From assembly GCA_964652775.1 (NCBI GenBank), contig CAZZAM010000004.1:165998-229997 (forward strand): DNA of 64,000 nucleotides, read 5' to 3'. Below, one piece after another: positions 9,117-17,492 of the stretch. Numbering within the stretch: the stretch's first letter is position 1; each line of letters starts with the position of its first letter. The position numbers and the translations under genes are program-made. This stretch comes from UBA11346 sp038060575 (lineage in GTDB: Bacteria > Planctomycetota > UBA11346). Under the pieces are notes generated by a model. That model saw only the letters and a list, made by a program, of their open reading frames with translations, had not been told where the DNA came from and made no database searches.

Positions 9117-10040
9117 ATGACCGCCTCGGAACCTCCAGCATTCGAAATGGACATGGGCGAGGAGCCTGCGGCCAAGCCAGCCAGCGACCGAATAGCGCCC
9201 GCTGATCAGATAAGCACTCAGGAACGCGACGAGCACCGCCGACTGAGCGAACTGCGCACACAAATGGTTGCCCACATGGATGAATCGCGGCAAATCCAGA
9301 ATTTTATTAATCTGGATGCGCTAGCGCTTGCTGGGCTATGCGGTCAGGGTCTATGTGCAGCCCTCAGGGTCGATTCCTGGGCTGGCTGGGTACCGATGGC
9401 GTTCCTGGCTACGTTGGCCTCGCTCGCTTGGGTTGTGTGGATGTGGCGACGCACGCTCAACCCAATTCTCAAGATGGCCGCCTTGCCGCTTCCCCTCGAT
9501 GACACTTCTGCATCGCGTAGCTTTTCCCTCGATGCCGCCCAACGCGATCAGGCACGCAAACGACGTGAACAAGACATCACCAACATTGAACTCTGCGTTA
9601 ATGAACTATCGGTGCTCAGACCACGACTGCGTGGCGCAGTTCGCGGTGCGTGCTGGGGTGCAGTCTGCGGATGGGTCATCGGATTCATGTCCCCGGCAGG
9701 CATTGTTCTGTTAGCTGGATCTGCCGCAGCCGGGGTAGCATCCGCCAGCTTTTGGTTTGCTGCCAAGGGTACCTGGTCCATGCAGCTGATTCGTCAGATC
9801 ATATTGTTTGGCGTTCCTGGCGTCGCTCTCGTGGTGAGTCTTGCTTGTGGCCATCGCACGTTGTGGCCTGGTGCTTGGCCTATCATCGGCATGGCCATAG
9901 TCGTCGCCGCAGGGTGGCATAAGCAGCGAGAACTTTTGCGGCTCAGTAAACTTGTTCCGGCTGACGGGATTCCAGATTATCCTGCTTCGAAAAACGCAGA
10001 TCCGGTTAGCGGGGACGCGCAAAAAGAAGCAGATCACTAG
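9117..10040 (+). CDS. membrane protein of unknown function
   Basis: 307 residues, not recognised. An acidic and Pro-rich N-terminus (1-45) precedes a predicted helical stretch (ELRTQMVAHMDESRQI), two membrane segments at about residues 65-83 and 88-110, a soluble linker with a charged helix (DAAQRDQARKRREQD), then three or four hydrophobic segments between about 170 and 265, and a short polar tail. There is no signal peptide or catalytic motif I can name. The last 35 bases overlap the end of the convergent lipoprotein gene. Confidence 0.7.
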   Translation: MTASEPPAFEMDMGEEPAAKPASDRIAPADQISTQERDEHRRLSELRTQMVAHMDESRQIQNFINLDALALAGLCGQGLCAALRVDSWAGWVPMAFLATLASLAWVVWMWRRTLNPILKMAALPLPLDDTSASRSFSLDAAQRDQARKRREQDITNIELCVNELSVLRPRLRGAVRGACWGAVCGWVIGFMSPAGIVLLAGSAAAGVASASFWFAAKGTWSMQLIRQIILFGVPGVALVVSLACGHRTLWPGAWPIIGMAIVVAAGWHKQRELLRLSKLVPADGIPDYPASKNADPVSGDAQKEADH

Positions 10041-10893
10041 GTTGCGGATCAACAGCCAACACCATGCGTTTTGGGGCCGCACCGAGCAGTAATGCAACTG
10101 GGACGCCCGGAAGTCGCCAATCAACACTGAGGGAAGGATCTCCCGAGCGCAGCCAGCGCATGTCGTTCTGCCAGTCAGTCGCCGCCGCTGCGGCCGCAAG
10201 CATATTGCCCGCAGTGATAATGACGACGAGTTGAACGCTCCTGCCTATCAGCGCCTGCTTGTATGGCTCGAGCCATTCCCGCGCGCTGGCATCTGGGGCA
10301 CCAATAAAGCAGACCAGCACGGGATTGTCGGCTAGTGAATCCGGCCCAACGGGCATTCCTGGAATTGACGGAGCGGTGTTGCCAACCAACTCATAAAACT
10401 CGACCAACTTCAGCAAACCGGCAACTGGATATTTTTCATCGATGCGTGCAGCTAGGTTTTTTGCTTCAATCGTTCGACCAAGTCGTAACAGCGCACGGAT
10501 TCGCAGTTCGGATGCCGGATAGCCACGAAAGGCGTCTATTGAAAGCCGCTCCAGTCGATCCAGCATAGACAATGTACGATCAGGTCCGTTAGCTCCACCA
10601 TGGTTCAAGGTCCATGCCGCAAGTTGAAACAGTGGCCAGCTTTCGTGGCGGGTACCCTGGCATTGGGCCAAATCATGCTCGAGTCGAGGCCCGAAGGCGA
10701 TTTCAGCCGCGCGCTTTTTCGGACCGGTCAGGTCCCTGAGCGCCTGTAGATCAGATTCTAATTTTTTAGCAGTCGCTTCAGCTACTGTGCTTTCGCTCGC
10801 CGATGCAGGCGGCAATCGTCGATCCGCACATCCCCCGAGTAGCACAGCGCATAACCCCATTGTTTGCATTGAAGAAAGCAGAGCACGACGCAT
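10006..10893 (-). CDS. predicted lipoprotein, possible thioredoxin-like fold
   Basis: 295 residues starting at ATG 10893, which gives a signal peptide with lipobox LGGC (Cys22); the frame is open 13 codons further but the lipobox decides. The mid-part is helical and repeat-like (LERLSIDAFRGYPASELRIRALLRLGRTIEA), resembling TPR. The C-terminal third (VLVCFIGAPDAS..., QLVVIITAG, GVPVALLLG) alternates strands and helices as thioredoxin-like domains do, but has no CxxC, so any such fold would lack redox activity. Function unknown. The 3' end overlaps the convergent membrane-protein gene. Confidence 0.65.
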   Translation of the reverse strand: MRRALLSSMQTMGLCAVLLGGCADRRLPPASASESTVAEATAKKLESDLQALRDLTGPKKRAAEIAFGPRLEHDLAQCQGTRHESWPLFQLAAWTLNHGGANGPDRTLSMLDRLERLSIDAFRGYPASELRIRALLRLGRTIEAKNLAARIDEKYPVAGLLKLVEFYELVGNTAPSIPGMPVGPDSLADNPVLVCFIGAPDASAREWLEPYKQALIGRSVQLVVIITAGNMLAAAAAATDWQNDMRWLRSGDPSLSVDWRLPGVPVALLLGAAPKRMVLAVDPQPSDLLLFARPR

Positions 10894-11090
10894 GTGCTGC
10901 ACTAAGATTCCTGATTTATCCGATGTATTCATAACTGGTAGGTTGCGGCACGTTAGGTTCGCTTATCGCTCCGCAAAATGAAATCCGCAATGACCAGATA
11001 CGCGCTGCTTCCAGGTGTTGTGTTACGTCGATGCAAGGGCCCCGGGTTTTTCATTCAGCCCACTGTTACATCCGAATCATCCTGTTCTCT

Positions 11091-11099
11091 TGTTACAAT
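11091..11099 (+). promoter_or_regulatory. extended -10 promoter of metF
   Basis: TGTTACAAT fits an extended -10 element (TGn plus TACAAT, five of six to TATAAT). No good -35 is seen, which is usual for extended -10 promoters. Initiation 6-7 bases downstream would fall at about 11106, exactly the first base of the stem of the leader RNA described next. This agreement supports both calls. Confidence 0.5.
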
Positions 11100-11105
11100 T
11101 TGCAT

Positions 11106-11191
11106 GGAGAGTGAGGCCACGTCCGGATCCGGTGAGTTTGATTACTTGTTGAACGAGGGTGCGGTTGGTTTGCTCAGTTCAGACACTCTCC
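11106..11191 (+). ncRNA. structured 5' leader of metF, candidate cis-regulatory RNA
   Basis: GGAGAGTG (11106-11113) and CACTCTCC (11184-11191) form a perfect 8-bp closing stem. Inside it, GAACGAG (11151-11157) pairs with CTC-A-GTTC (11173-11180), a 7-bp helix with one bulged A and a 15-base G/U-rich loop, and a CCGGATCCGG palindrome (11118-11132 region) sits before it. A T5 run follows at 11239-11243, preceded by short complementary pieces (TTGCC/GGCAA) that could make a weak attenuator. I compared it from memory with SAM, SAH and tetrahydrofolate riboswitches and it matches none. A methionine- or folate-related signal is only inferred from the gene it precedes. Confidence 0.4.
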
Positions 11192-11280
11192 CCCGCTTGT
11201 TGCCAGCGCTTATTTTCCTGCTCAGGCAATCCCTGGACTTTTTCGCACATTGCTATATCAATCCATCACGATAATACGAT

Positions 11281-12165
11281 ATGACACATCTCGCCGCATT
11301 ATTCAAGCAAACTGAAAAGACGTTGTCCTTTGAGTTTTTCCCGCCTAAGGACGAGCGTGCCTGGTATACGCTTGAGGACACGATCGAACAATTGGTGCAA
11401 TTGGGTCCACATTTTGTGTCAGTAACCTATGGCGCAGGGGGCAGTACCAGGGCGAAGACCAGGGAAATCATCGAGCATATCCAGGGTAAAACCGGCGTTA
11501 TAGCCATGGCTCATTTGACGTGTGTGAATGCTACCCGAGCAGAGTTAAACAACCTCTTAGACGAATACGCTGCTGCTGGGATCAGAAATTTACTCGCCCT
11601 GCGCGGCGACCCACCAAAGGGGCAAAAGCATTTCATTCCCACCGATGGCGGGTGTGTCCATGCAACGGACTTGATTGCTCTTATTCAGCAGCGAGGTGAT
11701 TTCACGACGCTGTGTGCCGCATTTCCAGAACGACACCCAGAAGCCGTATCACGCGAAGCAGACTGGGCCCATCTGACGACCAAGTTGTCACAAGGTGCCT
11801 GCGCCGCCATCACCCAAATGATTTTTGAGCCGAAACCCTGGATCGACATGGTGGCGCATGTCACCACAGCACTGGGCAGAAAACCACGGATCATTCCCGG
11901 CATCCAGCCGATAACTGATTTCCATGCTTGGCTCCGCTTCAGCGAGCGTTGTGGCGCGATCGTTCCACCGGCACTGCGCGCCCGCTTGGAACCGTTAGCC
12001 GGTGATCGGGTTGCCATGCGCAAGGCAGGGATTGCAGCGACGATCGAACTTTGCCGCCAACTTCTCGAAGCCGGAGCGCCCGGTTTGCACCTGTACGCGC
12101 ATAATCGTTCGACTGCGGCTGCCGAGATCGTCACTGCTTTGCGTGGATCTAGGCACTTGGACTGA
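11281..12165 (+). CDS. metF: methylenetetrahydrofolate reductase
   Basis: 294 residues, the usual bacterial MetF length, a FAD-dependent TIM barrel. It shows the family start SFEFFPPKDE (Glu for catalysis), FVSVTYGAGGSTR, AHLTCVNATRAEL, the FAD-binding LLALRGDPPKG, and the Q-x-F block ITQMIFEP with PGIQPI further on. It reduces 5,10-methylene-THF to 5-methyl-THF for methionine synthesis in the cytoplasm. A long (about 390 bases) upstream region holds the candidate promoter and leader RNA. hisS follows after 52 bases and may be co-transcribed. Confidence 0.96.
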   Translation: MTHLAALFKQTEKTLSFEFFPPKDERAWYTLEDTIEQLVQLGPHFVSVTYGAGGSTRAKTREIIEHIQGKTGVIAMAHLTCVNATRAELNNLLDEYAAAGIRNLLALRGDPPKGQKHFIPTDGGCVHATDLIALIQQRGDFTTLCAAFPERHPEAVSREADWAHLTTKLSQGACAAITQMIFEPKPWIDMVAHVTTALGRKPRIIPGIQPITDFHAWLRFSERCGAIVPPALRARLEPLAGDRVAMRKAGIAATIELCRQLLEAGAPGLHLYAHNRSTAAAEIVTALRGSRHLD

Positions 12166-12217
12166 TCCAGAGCGCTGGTTGATCCAGCGTTGGCCAAGCG
12201 CATCCTCTGGTCCTCCC

Positions 12218-13516
12218 ATGAGTACCATCGACCTAGAGCCCGTAAAAGGCACACGCGATTTCTATCCGGAAGATCTCCGTTTCAGGAATTGGCTATTCGC
12301 CCACATGCGTGCCGTCGCACAGTCATTTGGCTACGAAGAATATGACGCATGTGTGCTAGAACACGCCGATCTGTATATCCGCAAGGCAGGGGACGAGGTC
12401 ACTAAGCAACTCTATGAATTCAAGGACAAGGGCGATCGTCATCTAGCTTTGCGCCCGGAATTAACACCGTCCCTGGCGCGCATGGTGATGGCCAAGGGAG
12501 CATCTCTAGCGTTGCCGGTGCGCTGGTTTTCTATCCCGCAGTGCTTCCGCTACGAGGCACCACAACGCGGACGGACACGGGAACACTTCCAATGGAATAT
12601 GGATGCCGTCGGAATCGCTTCGATGGCTGCGGAGGCCGAACTATTGGCCGCCCAGGCCGAGCTGTGTCGTCGTGTGGGATTGAAGCTGGAGCGCAACGCT
12701 GAACCGGAAGCTATCTGGCGGGTATCAAACCGCATGGTCCTTGGGCATTTCCTCGAAAAACTCGGTGTAGTTGGCGATCGATTTGCGCAGGTCTGTGTTT
12801 GTATCGATAAGCGTGGGAAAATTCCCGATGCTGCCTTGCTCGAATCCTTGAGCAGTATAGGCATTGATGATTCCGGCTGTAAGCAACTGCTCGAATTATT
12901 AAACGTACGTGGGCTAGAGCAATTGTCTCAGTTGGTCCCTGCTGATAACCCTGGGCTACTACAATTACGCGAGCTGTTGGATCTGGCCGCAAGTTGGAAC
13001 ATTGAACATCTGATCCGCATCGACCTGTCGGTTATTCGTGGACTCAGCTATTACACAGGAACGGTATGGGAGGTATTTGCCCAGGCGGGGACCTTCCGTA
13101 GAGCCATTGCCGGGGGTGGACGCTACGATCGGCTATGCGAACAACTTGGTGGAGCGGCCATTCCTATGTCCGGATTTGGCTTTGGCGATGCTGCCATTCG
13201 CGAGGTTCTGATTGAACTTGGGCGTATGCCGGCCCTACCTCGGGCCATTGACGACGTCATCTATCCGATGGGACCGAAGCAATTCAGTATCGCAAATCGC
13301 ATTGCAACTTCGTTGCGCGGCGAAGGTCGCGTTGTCTCAGTGGACTACAGTCTGCGTCGATTTAAGCATGCTGTTCAACGGGCGGAAGATGATGGAGCCA
13401 AACGACTCTTCATCCTCGGTGGTGACGAGGTGGCCAAGGGCCTATGCAAGATGCGGACGCTGGGCGCGGCCCGCGATGAGCGCGATATGCCTTTGTCCAC
13501 CTGGGAAATAGCGTGA
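12218..13516 (+). CDS. hisS: histidine--tRNA ligase
   Basis: 432 residues. Class II synthetase with motif 1/2 features (KGTRDFYPEDL at the N-terminus, LRPELTPSLARM, and FRYEAPQRGRTREHFQWN), the histidine-specific RGLSYYTGTVWEVF block (HisA motif) and motif 3 GGGRYDRL with GFGFGDAAIRE. The C-terminal anticodon-binding domain is present. The frame is open upstream inside metF, but ATG 12218 (MSTIDLEPVKGTRDF) matches the family N-terminus. The cognate tRNA-His is also in the window, about 20 kb away. Confidence 0.96.
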   Translation: MSTIDLEPVKGTRDFYPEDLRFRNWLFAHMRAVAQSFGYEEYDACVLEHADLYIRKAGDEVTKQLYEFKDKGDRHLALRPELTPSLARMVMAKGASLALPVRWFSIPQCFRYEAPQRGRTREHFQWNMDAVGIASMAAEAELLAAQAELCRRVGLKLERNAEPEAIWRVSNRMVLGHFLEKLGVVGDRFAQVCVCIDKRGKIPDAALLESLSSIGIDDSGCKQLLELLNVRGLEQLSQLVPADNPGLLQLRELLDLAASWNIEHLIRIDLSVIRGLSYYTGTVWEVFAQAGTFRRAIAGGGRYDRLCEQLGGAAIPMSGFGFGDAAIREVLIELGRMPALPRAIDDVIYPMGPKQFSIANRIATSLRGEGRVVSVDYSLRRFKHAVQRAEDDGAKRLFILGGDEVAKGLCKMRTLGAARDERDMPLSTWEIA

Positions 13517-13599
13517 TCTAAGGGTTTAGTCCGCCCAGGTTTGACGCCATTCCAGACGGTTGCAGCCAGGGCATGGCAACCTAAGGTACGGGGCCAGCC

Positions 13600-15366
13600 A
13601 TGCCGTCTTCAGGCGACCATTTGCCGCCATCAGGCACCTACCGACTTCCCGGCATGAATAAGTCGTCCGGGCGGTCCATGTCCGCACAAATTCGCGAGTT
13701 GCTGCAAAACGATCCAGGTTGGAAAACCTTTACGAGCGACCAGCGACGCTGGGTCTGCCCGTGGTGTCTTGCTGCGATTTCTCGTCGCGCTCAACGCAGC
13801 TGGGAAGATTCGATTGGCGTCCATATGGAGGGGTGTCGTCATTTCGGCGGTGGTAGATTCCAGCCACAGCCACATGCAGCAGTGGCTGCGCAGTTGTCGT
13901 ACGAGAACATGGTATGCACCGCAGAGACCGATCCAACGTGGGGAGTCTATGACCCCCAAGGAATCTGGGTTTGCCCAGCTTGCCTGGTGAAGATTGTCGA
14001 TGTCCGGATGATAGGTGGTCAGCGAACCCAGTTGACCTTCCGGGCTATGGCCACGCACCTGCAGCGCTGCAAATCATACGGAGCTGGAATTTTGAATCCC
14101 GCGCCCGTTGTACGCGCCGCAGGAGAGCGTCCCGCCGCTGGAGCGGGAGCCATCGACCCGCCTGCCCGGCCAAGTGCAGCATCGGGAACCCCGGTCGCTA
14201 CGAATCGTTCAGGACCGCAAAAAAACCGCGAGCCGTCGGCAAAAAATACAACTCTTCCTTCGGTTGGGACGGCAAAACAAACGCCTTCGGGGAGCATCCC
14301 CATCGCTGCCGTTGCCGCGCCTGCTAAGGTTGCAAAACAGCGAACGCCGCTTCCGGTTATGGCTCCAGCGCAACTGCGGCCACGTCGATTTGTCGCGCCA
14401 CCGCCTAGCTCTGAGAGTAATAAAGTTGATGCGCAGTCTGCACCGTCATCAATTCCACCCATACCGCCACCGCCAAGAGCAGTGCCGCTTTCGCTCAGTC
14501 CACCTGAGCCAATCAAGTCAGAGGAAACGGAGGCAGAAGCGGATGCTGTTCCTCATGTTCCGAGTTTTGGCTGGATGGACCAAGCGAACTCGGATGCCGA
14601 ATCAGAGACGAAAAATTCAGAGCAGCATCTTGAACGAACCGATCTCATGCGCGCCCGCGATTTACAGCAAAACATGTTGGCTGTGGCTCCGCGGCTTCCT
14701 GGTTACACATTCGCCACCCGCTACGAACCATGCGACCATGTTTCTGGTGATTTCTTTTCTTTTGTTCAACTCCTAGATGGTAGAGTCGGATTTGCCATCG
14801 GTGATGTCAGTGGCCATGGCATGCAGGCTGGCTTGGTTATGTCGATGGCGAAGAAAACCTTGGAAATTTACGGAGAACTAATCCCAGATCCGGTTGAGGT
14901 ATTGGCCAAGGTGAACGATGCATTGGCCAGCGACTTGGGCGGTAAAATGTTTGTATCCATGACTTATGCGGTGCTTACACCTTCCGATCGATCGATCAGA
15001 TGGGCCCGCGCAGGACATAACCCGACCATGTGCTACAACCGCCATAGTGGGCAAAGCAGTGAAATTCGGCCACCCGGGATGGTCGTTGGCATGAAGGGTG
15101 GACAAACCTTCCGTGATAGTCTGCAAATGGAGTCAACTCAGTTGCGCACGGGAGATATGTTCCTGCTCTACACTGATGGCGTAACGGAGGCGACCAACGC
15201 CCAGGGTGAAGAATTCGAAACCGCTCGTCTGAGTGAAATTGTTGCAAAATGCGCCACGGAGGGGCCAGAAGCTTTACTGACGCAAATAACAGATCGCCTG
15301 CGCCACTTCCGTGGCACCGTCCCGGTGAACGACGACGTCACGCTCTTGGCGTTGGCGGTTGAATGA
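13600..15366 (+). CDS. SpoIIE/RsbU-type PP2C phosphatase with two N-terminal zinc-finger-like modules
   Basis: 588 residues. Residues 51-80 and 123-158 are two related modules, each WVCPxC followed by HxxxC: C53-C56-H75-C79 and C125-C128-H153-C157, the pattern of small zinc-binding domains. Residues about 165-340 are Pro/Ala/Ser-rich and probably disordered. Residues about 350-588 form the SpoIIE/RsbU phosphatase: LQQNMLA, SGDFF, IGDVSGHGMQAGLVM (metal Asp), RAGHNPTMCYN, LYTDGVTEATN and VNDDVTLLAL. Such enzymes dephosphorylate STAS anti-anti-sigma factors; three STAS proteins are elsewhere in the window. It overlaps the next phosphatase gene by ATGA. ATG 13654 or 13678 are alternative starts. 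Confidence 0.88.
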   Translation: MPSSGDHLPPSGTYRLPGMNKSSGRSMSAQIRELLQNDPGWKTFTSDQRRWVCPWCLAAISRRAQRSWEDSIGVHMEGCRHFGGGRFQPQPHAAVAAQLSYENMVCTAETDPTWGVYDPQGIWVCPACLVKIVDVRMIGGQRTQLTFRAMATHLQRCKSYGAGILNPAPVVRAAGERPAAGAGAIDPPARPSAASGTPVATNRSGPQKNREPSAKNTTLPSVGTAKQTPSGSIPIAAVAAPAKVAKQRTPLPVMAPAQLRPRRFVAPPPSSESNKVDAQSAPSSIPPIPPPPRAVPLSLSPPEPIKSEETEAEADAVPHVPSFGWMDQANSDAESETKNSEQHLERTDLMRARDLQQNMLAVAPRLPGYTFATRYEPCDHVSGDFFSFVQLLDGRVGFAIGDVSGHGMQAGLVMSMAKKTLEIYGELIPDPVEVLAKVNDALASDLGGKMFVSMTYAVLTPSDRSIRWARAGHNPTMCYNRHSGQSSEIRPPGMVVGMKGGQTFRDSLQMESTQLRTGDMFLLYTDGVTEATNAQGEEFETARLSEIVAKCATEGPEALLTQITDRLRHFRGTVPVNDDVTLLALAVE

Positions 15367-16100
15367 AAATTCAAGCAGCCACATTGACCCACAAAGGTCG
15401 GGTCCGCGAAAATAACGAGGACGCTGCATTCGCTGATGTGTGGGATCGCCTCGCCGTGGTTTGTGATGGCATGGGGGGACATGCGGGTGGGCAGGTAGCC
15501 AGTGAACTGGCAGTCGAGGTTATCTCACATGGTTTGAAGCGCTTACGCGGATCTGATTGGGGTGATGAAGATAAAGTCATTGAGGCCGTAAAAAACGCCA
15601 TCTTTGGCGCTAACGATCATATTCTGAATCGAGCTCAGGTCGACCCCAGCCTGTCGGACATGGGCACAACGGTCGTATTATGTGCATTCATGGTCAATCG
15701 CGTGGTTACCGCCAATGTCGGCGACAGCCGCATCTATCGAATTTCGAACGGCATGATCAGTCAAATTAGCGAAGATCATAGCCTAGTTGCTGAACGCGTT
15801 CGAGCCGGACTGCTAGACCCACACAGCGAAGAGGCCCGCCTGCTTTCGAACATAGTCACACGTGCGCTAGGCATGGATCACGTGACTGTCGATATAACTA
15901 TCGAGGACCTCCACCAGGGGGATGTCTATTTGCTCGCGACAGATGGACTGCACGATCTTGTTCATCCAGACGATATGCTCGCCGTCGTGTCTCGCGCAGA
16001 CACGCTTGAGCGGGCATGTGTGGAACTGATTGACCTAGCAAACCGCCGCGGCGGCCACGACAACATTACGGTTGCGTTGGTACGCGCACTAGAGGATTAG
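15363..16100 (+). CDS. PP2C-family Ser/Thr protein phosphatase (Stp1/PrpC-like)
   Basis: 245 residues, the usual size for bacterial PPM phosphatases. Metal-binding motifs are all visible: RENNEDAA, VCDGMGGHAGG, MGTTVVL, VGDSRIYRI, LLATDGLHD and GGHDNITVALV. It should reverse Hanks-type kinase phosphorylation in the cytoplasm; no kinase gene is in the window. Its ATG overlaps the TGA of the SpoIIE-type phosphatase gene, so the two unlike PP2C enzymes are made together. Confidence 0.94.
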   Translation: MKIQAATLTHKGRVRENNEDAAFADVWDRLAVVCDGMGGHAGGQVASELAVEVISHGLKRLRGSDWGDEDKVIEAVKNAIFGANDHILNRAQVDPSLSDMGTTVVLCAFMVNRVVTANVGDSRIYRISNGMISQISEDHSLVAERVRAGLLDPHSEEARLLSNIVTRALGMDHVTVDITIEDLHQGDVYLLATDGLHDLVHPDDMLAVVSRADTLERACVELIDLANRRGGHDNITVALVRALED

Positions 16101-16102
16101 TT

Positions 16103-16669
16103 ATGTCTCGTCATGCCTTTGCTCCAACTGTGGCAAACTCGGCTCTACTCGTGATCGATATGCAGGAACGATTTGTGCCCGTGATGCCGTCAATCGAGGC
16201 AGATGGACCGGTTGGAAGAAACGCCAGAATCATGATTGAATCTGCGAGAATCCTCGGTGTTCCCACGGTGACGAGCGAGCAGTACCCCAAGGGTCTCGGC
16301 AACACGTTGCCATTCCTAAGTGATGCATTGGCAGGTCAACAACGATTGGCAAAAACGCATTTCAGCTGTTGTGAGGACAGTGCACTGTCTGAAAAAATTG
16401 AGGCTCTACATCGGACTTGGTGGTTTGTCTGCGGTGTAGAGACCCATGTGTGCGTGCTTGCTACCGTGGCTGATCTCCTGCAGCGTGGATATAGAGTTGG
16501 CGTTGTTGGCGACGCGGTGGACAGCAGACGGGCAGAATGTCGAACGATGGCACTGCAGGCAGCACGGGATCTCGGCGCACTCATTCTACCAACTGAATCT
16601 ATTGTGTTCCGTTGGCTGAGAAACGCACAAGGGGAATCATTTAAACGTATCAGCGCCTTGGTGCGCTAA
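16103..16669 (+). CDS. isochorismatase-family cysteine hydrolase
   Basis: 188 residues with the family catalytic triad: Asp in LLVIDMQERF, Lys in AKTHFSCC, and Cys in VCGVETHVCVLATV, with a cis-peptide GVETHVC context. TSEQYPKGLG is typical of the YcaC/ISOC1-like branch, whose substrates are poorly defined; nicotinamidase or isochorismatase activity cannot be assigned. It begins two bases after the PP2C gene and probably shares its transcript. Confidence 0.9.
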   Translation: MSRHAFAPTVANSALLVIDMQERFVPVMPSIEADGPVGRNARIMIESARILGVPTVTSEQYPKGLGNTLPFLSDALAGQQRLAKTHFSCCEDSALSEKIEALHRTWWFVCGVETHVCVLATVADLLQRGYRVGVVGDAVDSRRAECRTMALQAARDLGALILPTESIVFRWLRNAQGESFKRISALVR

Positions 16670-16692
16670 TCAGGAGACCTGGAGTATAGTGG

Positions 16693-17373
16693 TTAGAATG
16701 CCGGATTTGTCGTAGTGGATGCCGGGACCGTTATCGCCAGCATGCGGTCGTATTGCACGTATTCCCCGCCGACTCCTAGTTGAATTTTTCCAAGCGGATC
16801 GTAACCGACGCTGCTGACGACACCCTCTGATGTTTTAGAAGGATCGGTGCTCCAGTATTTAATGCGCATGCCCAAGAGACGGTTCGAGGCCTGAGCGAGC
16901 GCATCCGGATCGTGGGATACGGTTCGAACCTGACGCACGTTCTCCATGGGGTAATCCTTGCCGTCAATCGAGACCCACACAGCGCTGTTCACCGAACGGA
17001 AGCTTTCGATTTTTCCATCAAGATTACTGAAGCCAACGTCGGGTTTCAATCCAGAGTTGACTAAACGCTGGCGCTCTGGTTCGGTAACGCCGACCTGGGT
17101 AACGTTTACGGTTTTGCCGACCAAGTCTTGGGCCCAACGCAAGTCGTCACGAAACTTTTGATAGGTGGTGTTTGCTAGATTTTGGACTTGGCGAAGGCTT
17201 TCGACCATTTTTGACGTGTCCATTGGGCTCATGGGGTCCTGGCTGGTAATCTCAGCCAGAATGATCTTCAAAAAATCAGCATTTCGAAAGGCGTCTACGC
17301 TGGAACCGGTCGGCTTGAGAGCGGTGCCACTTAGGTCTGCCGCTGAGACCCCAGAAACGGAATTAGTCGGCAT
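16693..17373 (-). CDS. flgD: flagellar hook capping protein FlgD
   Basis: 226 residues. The conserved FlgD N-terminus is present: DFLKIILAEITSQDPMSPMDTSKMVESLRQVQ, with 'F-L-x-x-L-...-Q-L-x-N-Q-D-P' replaced by a close variant (TSQDPMSP). The rest fits the Tudor/Fn-like hook cap region (LVGKTVNV...). FlgD caps the growing hook outside the cell and guides hook subunits. ATG 17373 has an excellent ribosome site (AGGAGG). A sigma-54 promoter lies 25-40 bases upstream. It is the only flagellar structural gene here, so the rest of the operon must be elsewhere. Confidence 0.88.
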   Translation of the reverse strand: MPTNSVSGVSAADLSGTALKPTGSSVDAFRNADFLKIILAEITSQDPMSPMDTSKMVESLRQVQNLANTTYQKFRDDLRWAQDLVGKTVNVTQVGVTEPERQRLVNSGLKPDVGFSNLDGKIESFRSVNSAVWVSIDGKDYPMENVRQVRTVSHDPDALAQASNRLLGMRIKYWSTDPSKTSEGVVSSVGYDPLGKIQLGVGGEYVQYDRMLAITVPASTTTNPAF

Positions 17374-17397
17374 AGAACCTCCTCTTGGATTTTCTAA

Positions 17398-17413
17398 CGC
17401 AAAGAACGTGCCA
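17398..17413 (-). promoter_or_regulatory. sigma-54 promoter of flgD
   Basis: On the minus strand TGGCACG (17413-17407), four bases, then TTGCG (17402-17398): a match to the sigma-54 consensus TGGCACG-N4-TTGCW at all but the last base, with correct GG/GC spacing. Transcription would start near 17387, leaving a short leader with the AGGAGG site. Flagellar hook genes are under sigma-54 control in several phyla. Confidence 0.75.
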
Positions 17414-17492
17414 GTAATGACCCTGAGGCTGCAGTCCCAGGGTCAGCCAGGGCTTGTGTAATCCGACCAAAGCTTCCAGACTCACGCATCCG

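Noticed and set aside
11106..11191. Known riboswitch (SAM, SAH, tetrahydrofolate) upstream of metF
   Set aside because: The GGAGAG opening recalls the tetrahydrofolate class, but the other conserved blocks are absent; no named class is claimed.
10978..11274. 98-codon open frame upstream of metF
   Set aside because: Cys-rich, composition unlike neighbours, no ribosome site, and it overlaps the promoter and stem of the metF leader; treated as non-coding.
14108..14776. 222-codon open frame inside the SpoIIE phosphatase gene
   Set aside because: Arg/Leu-rich +1 frame shadow of the disordered linker region.
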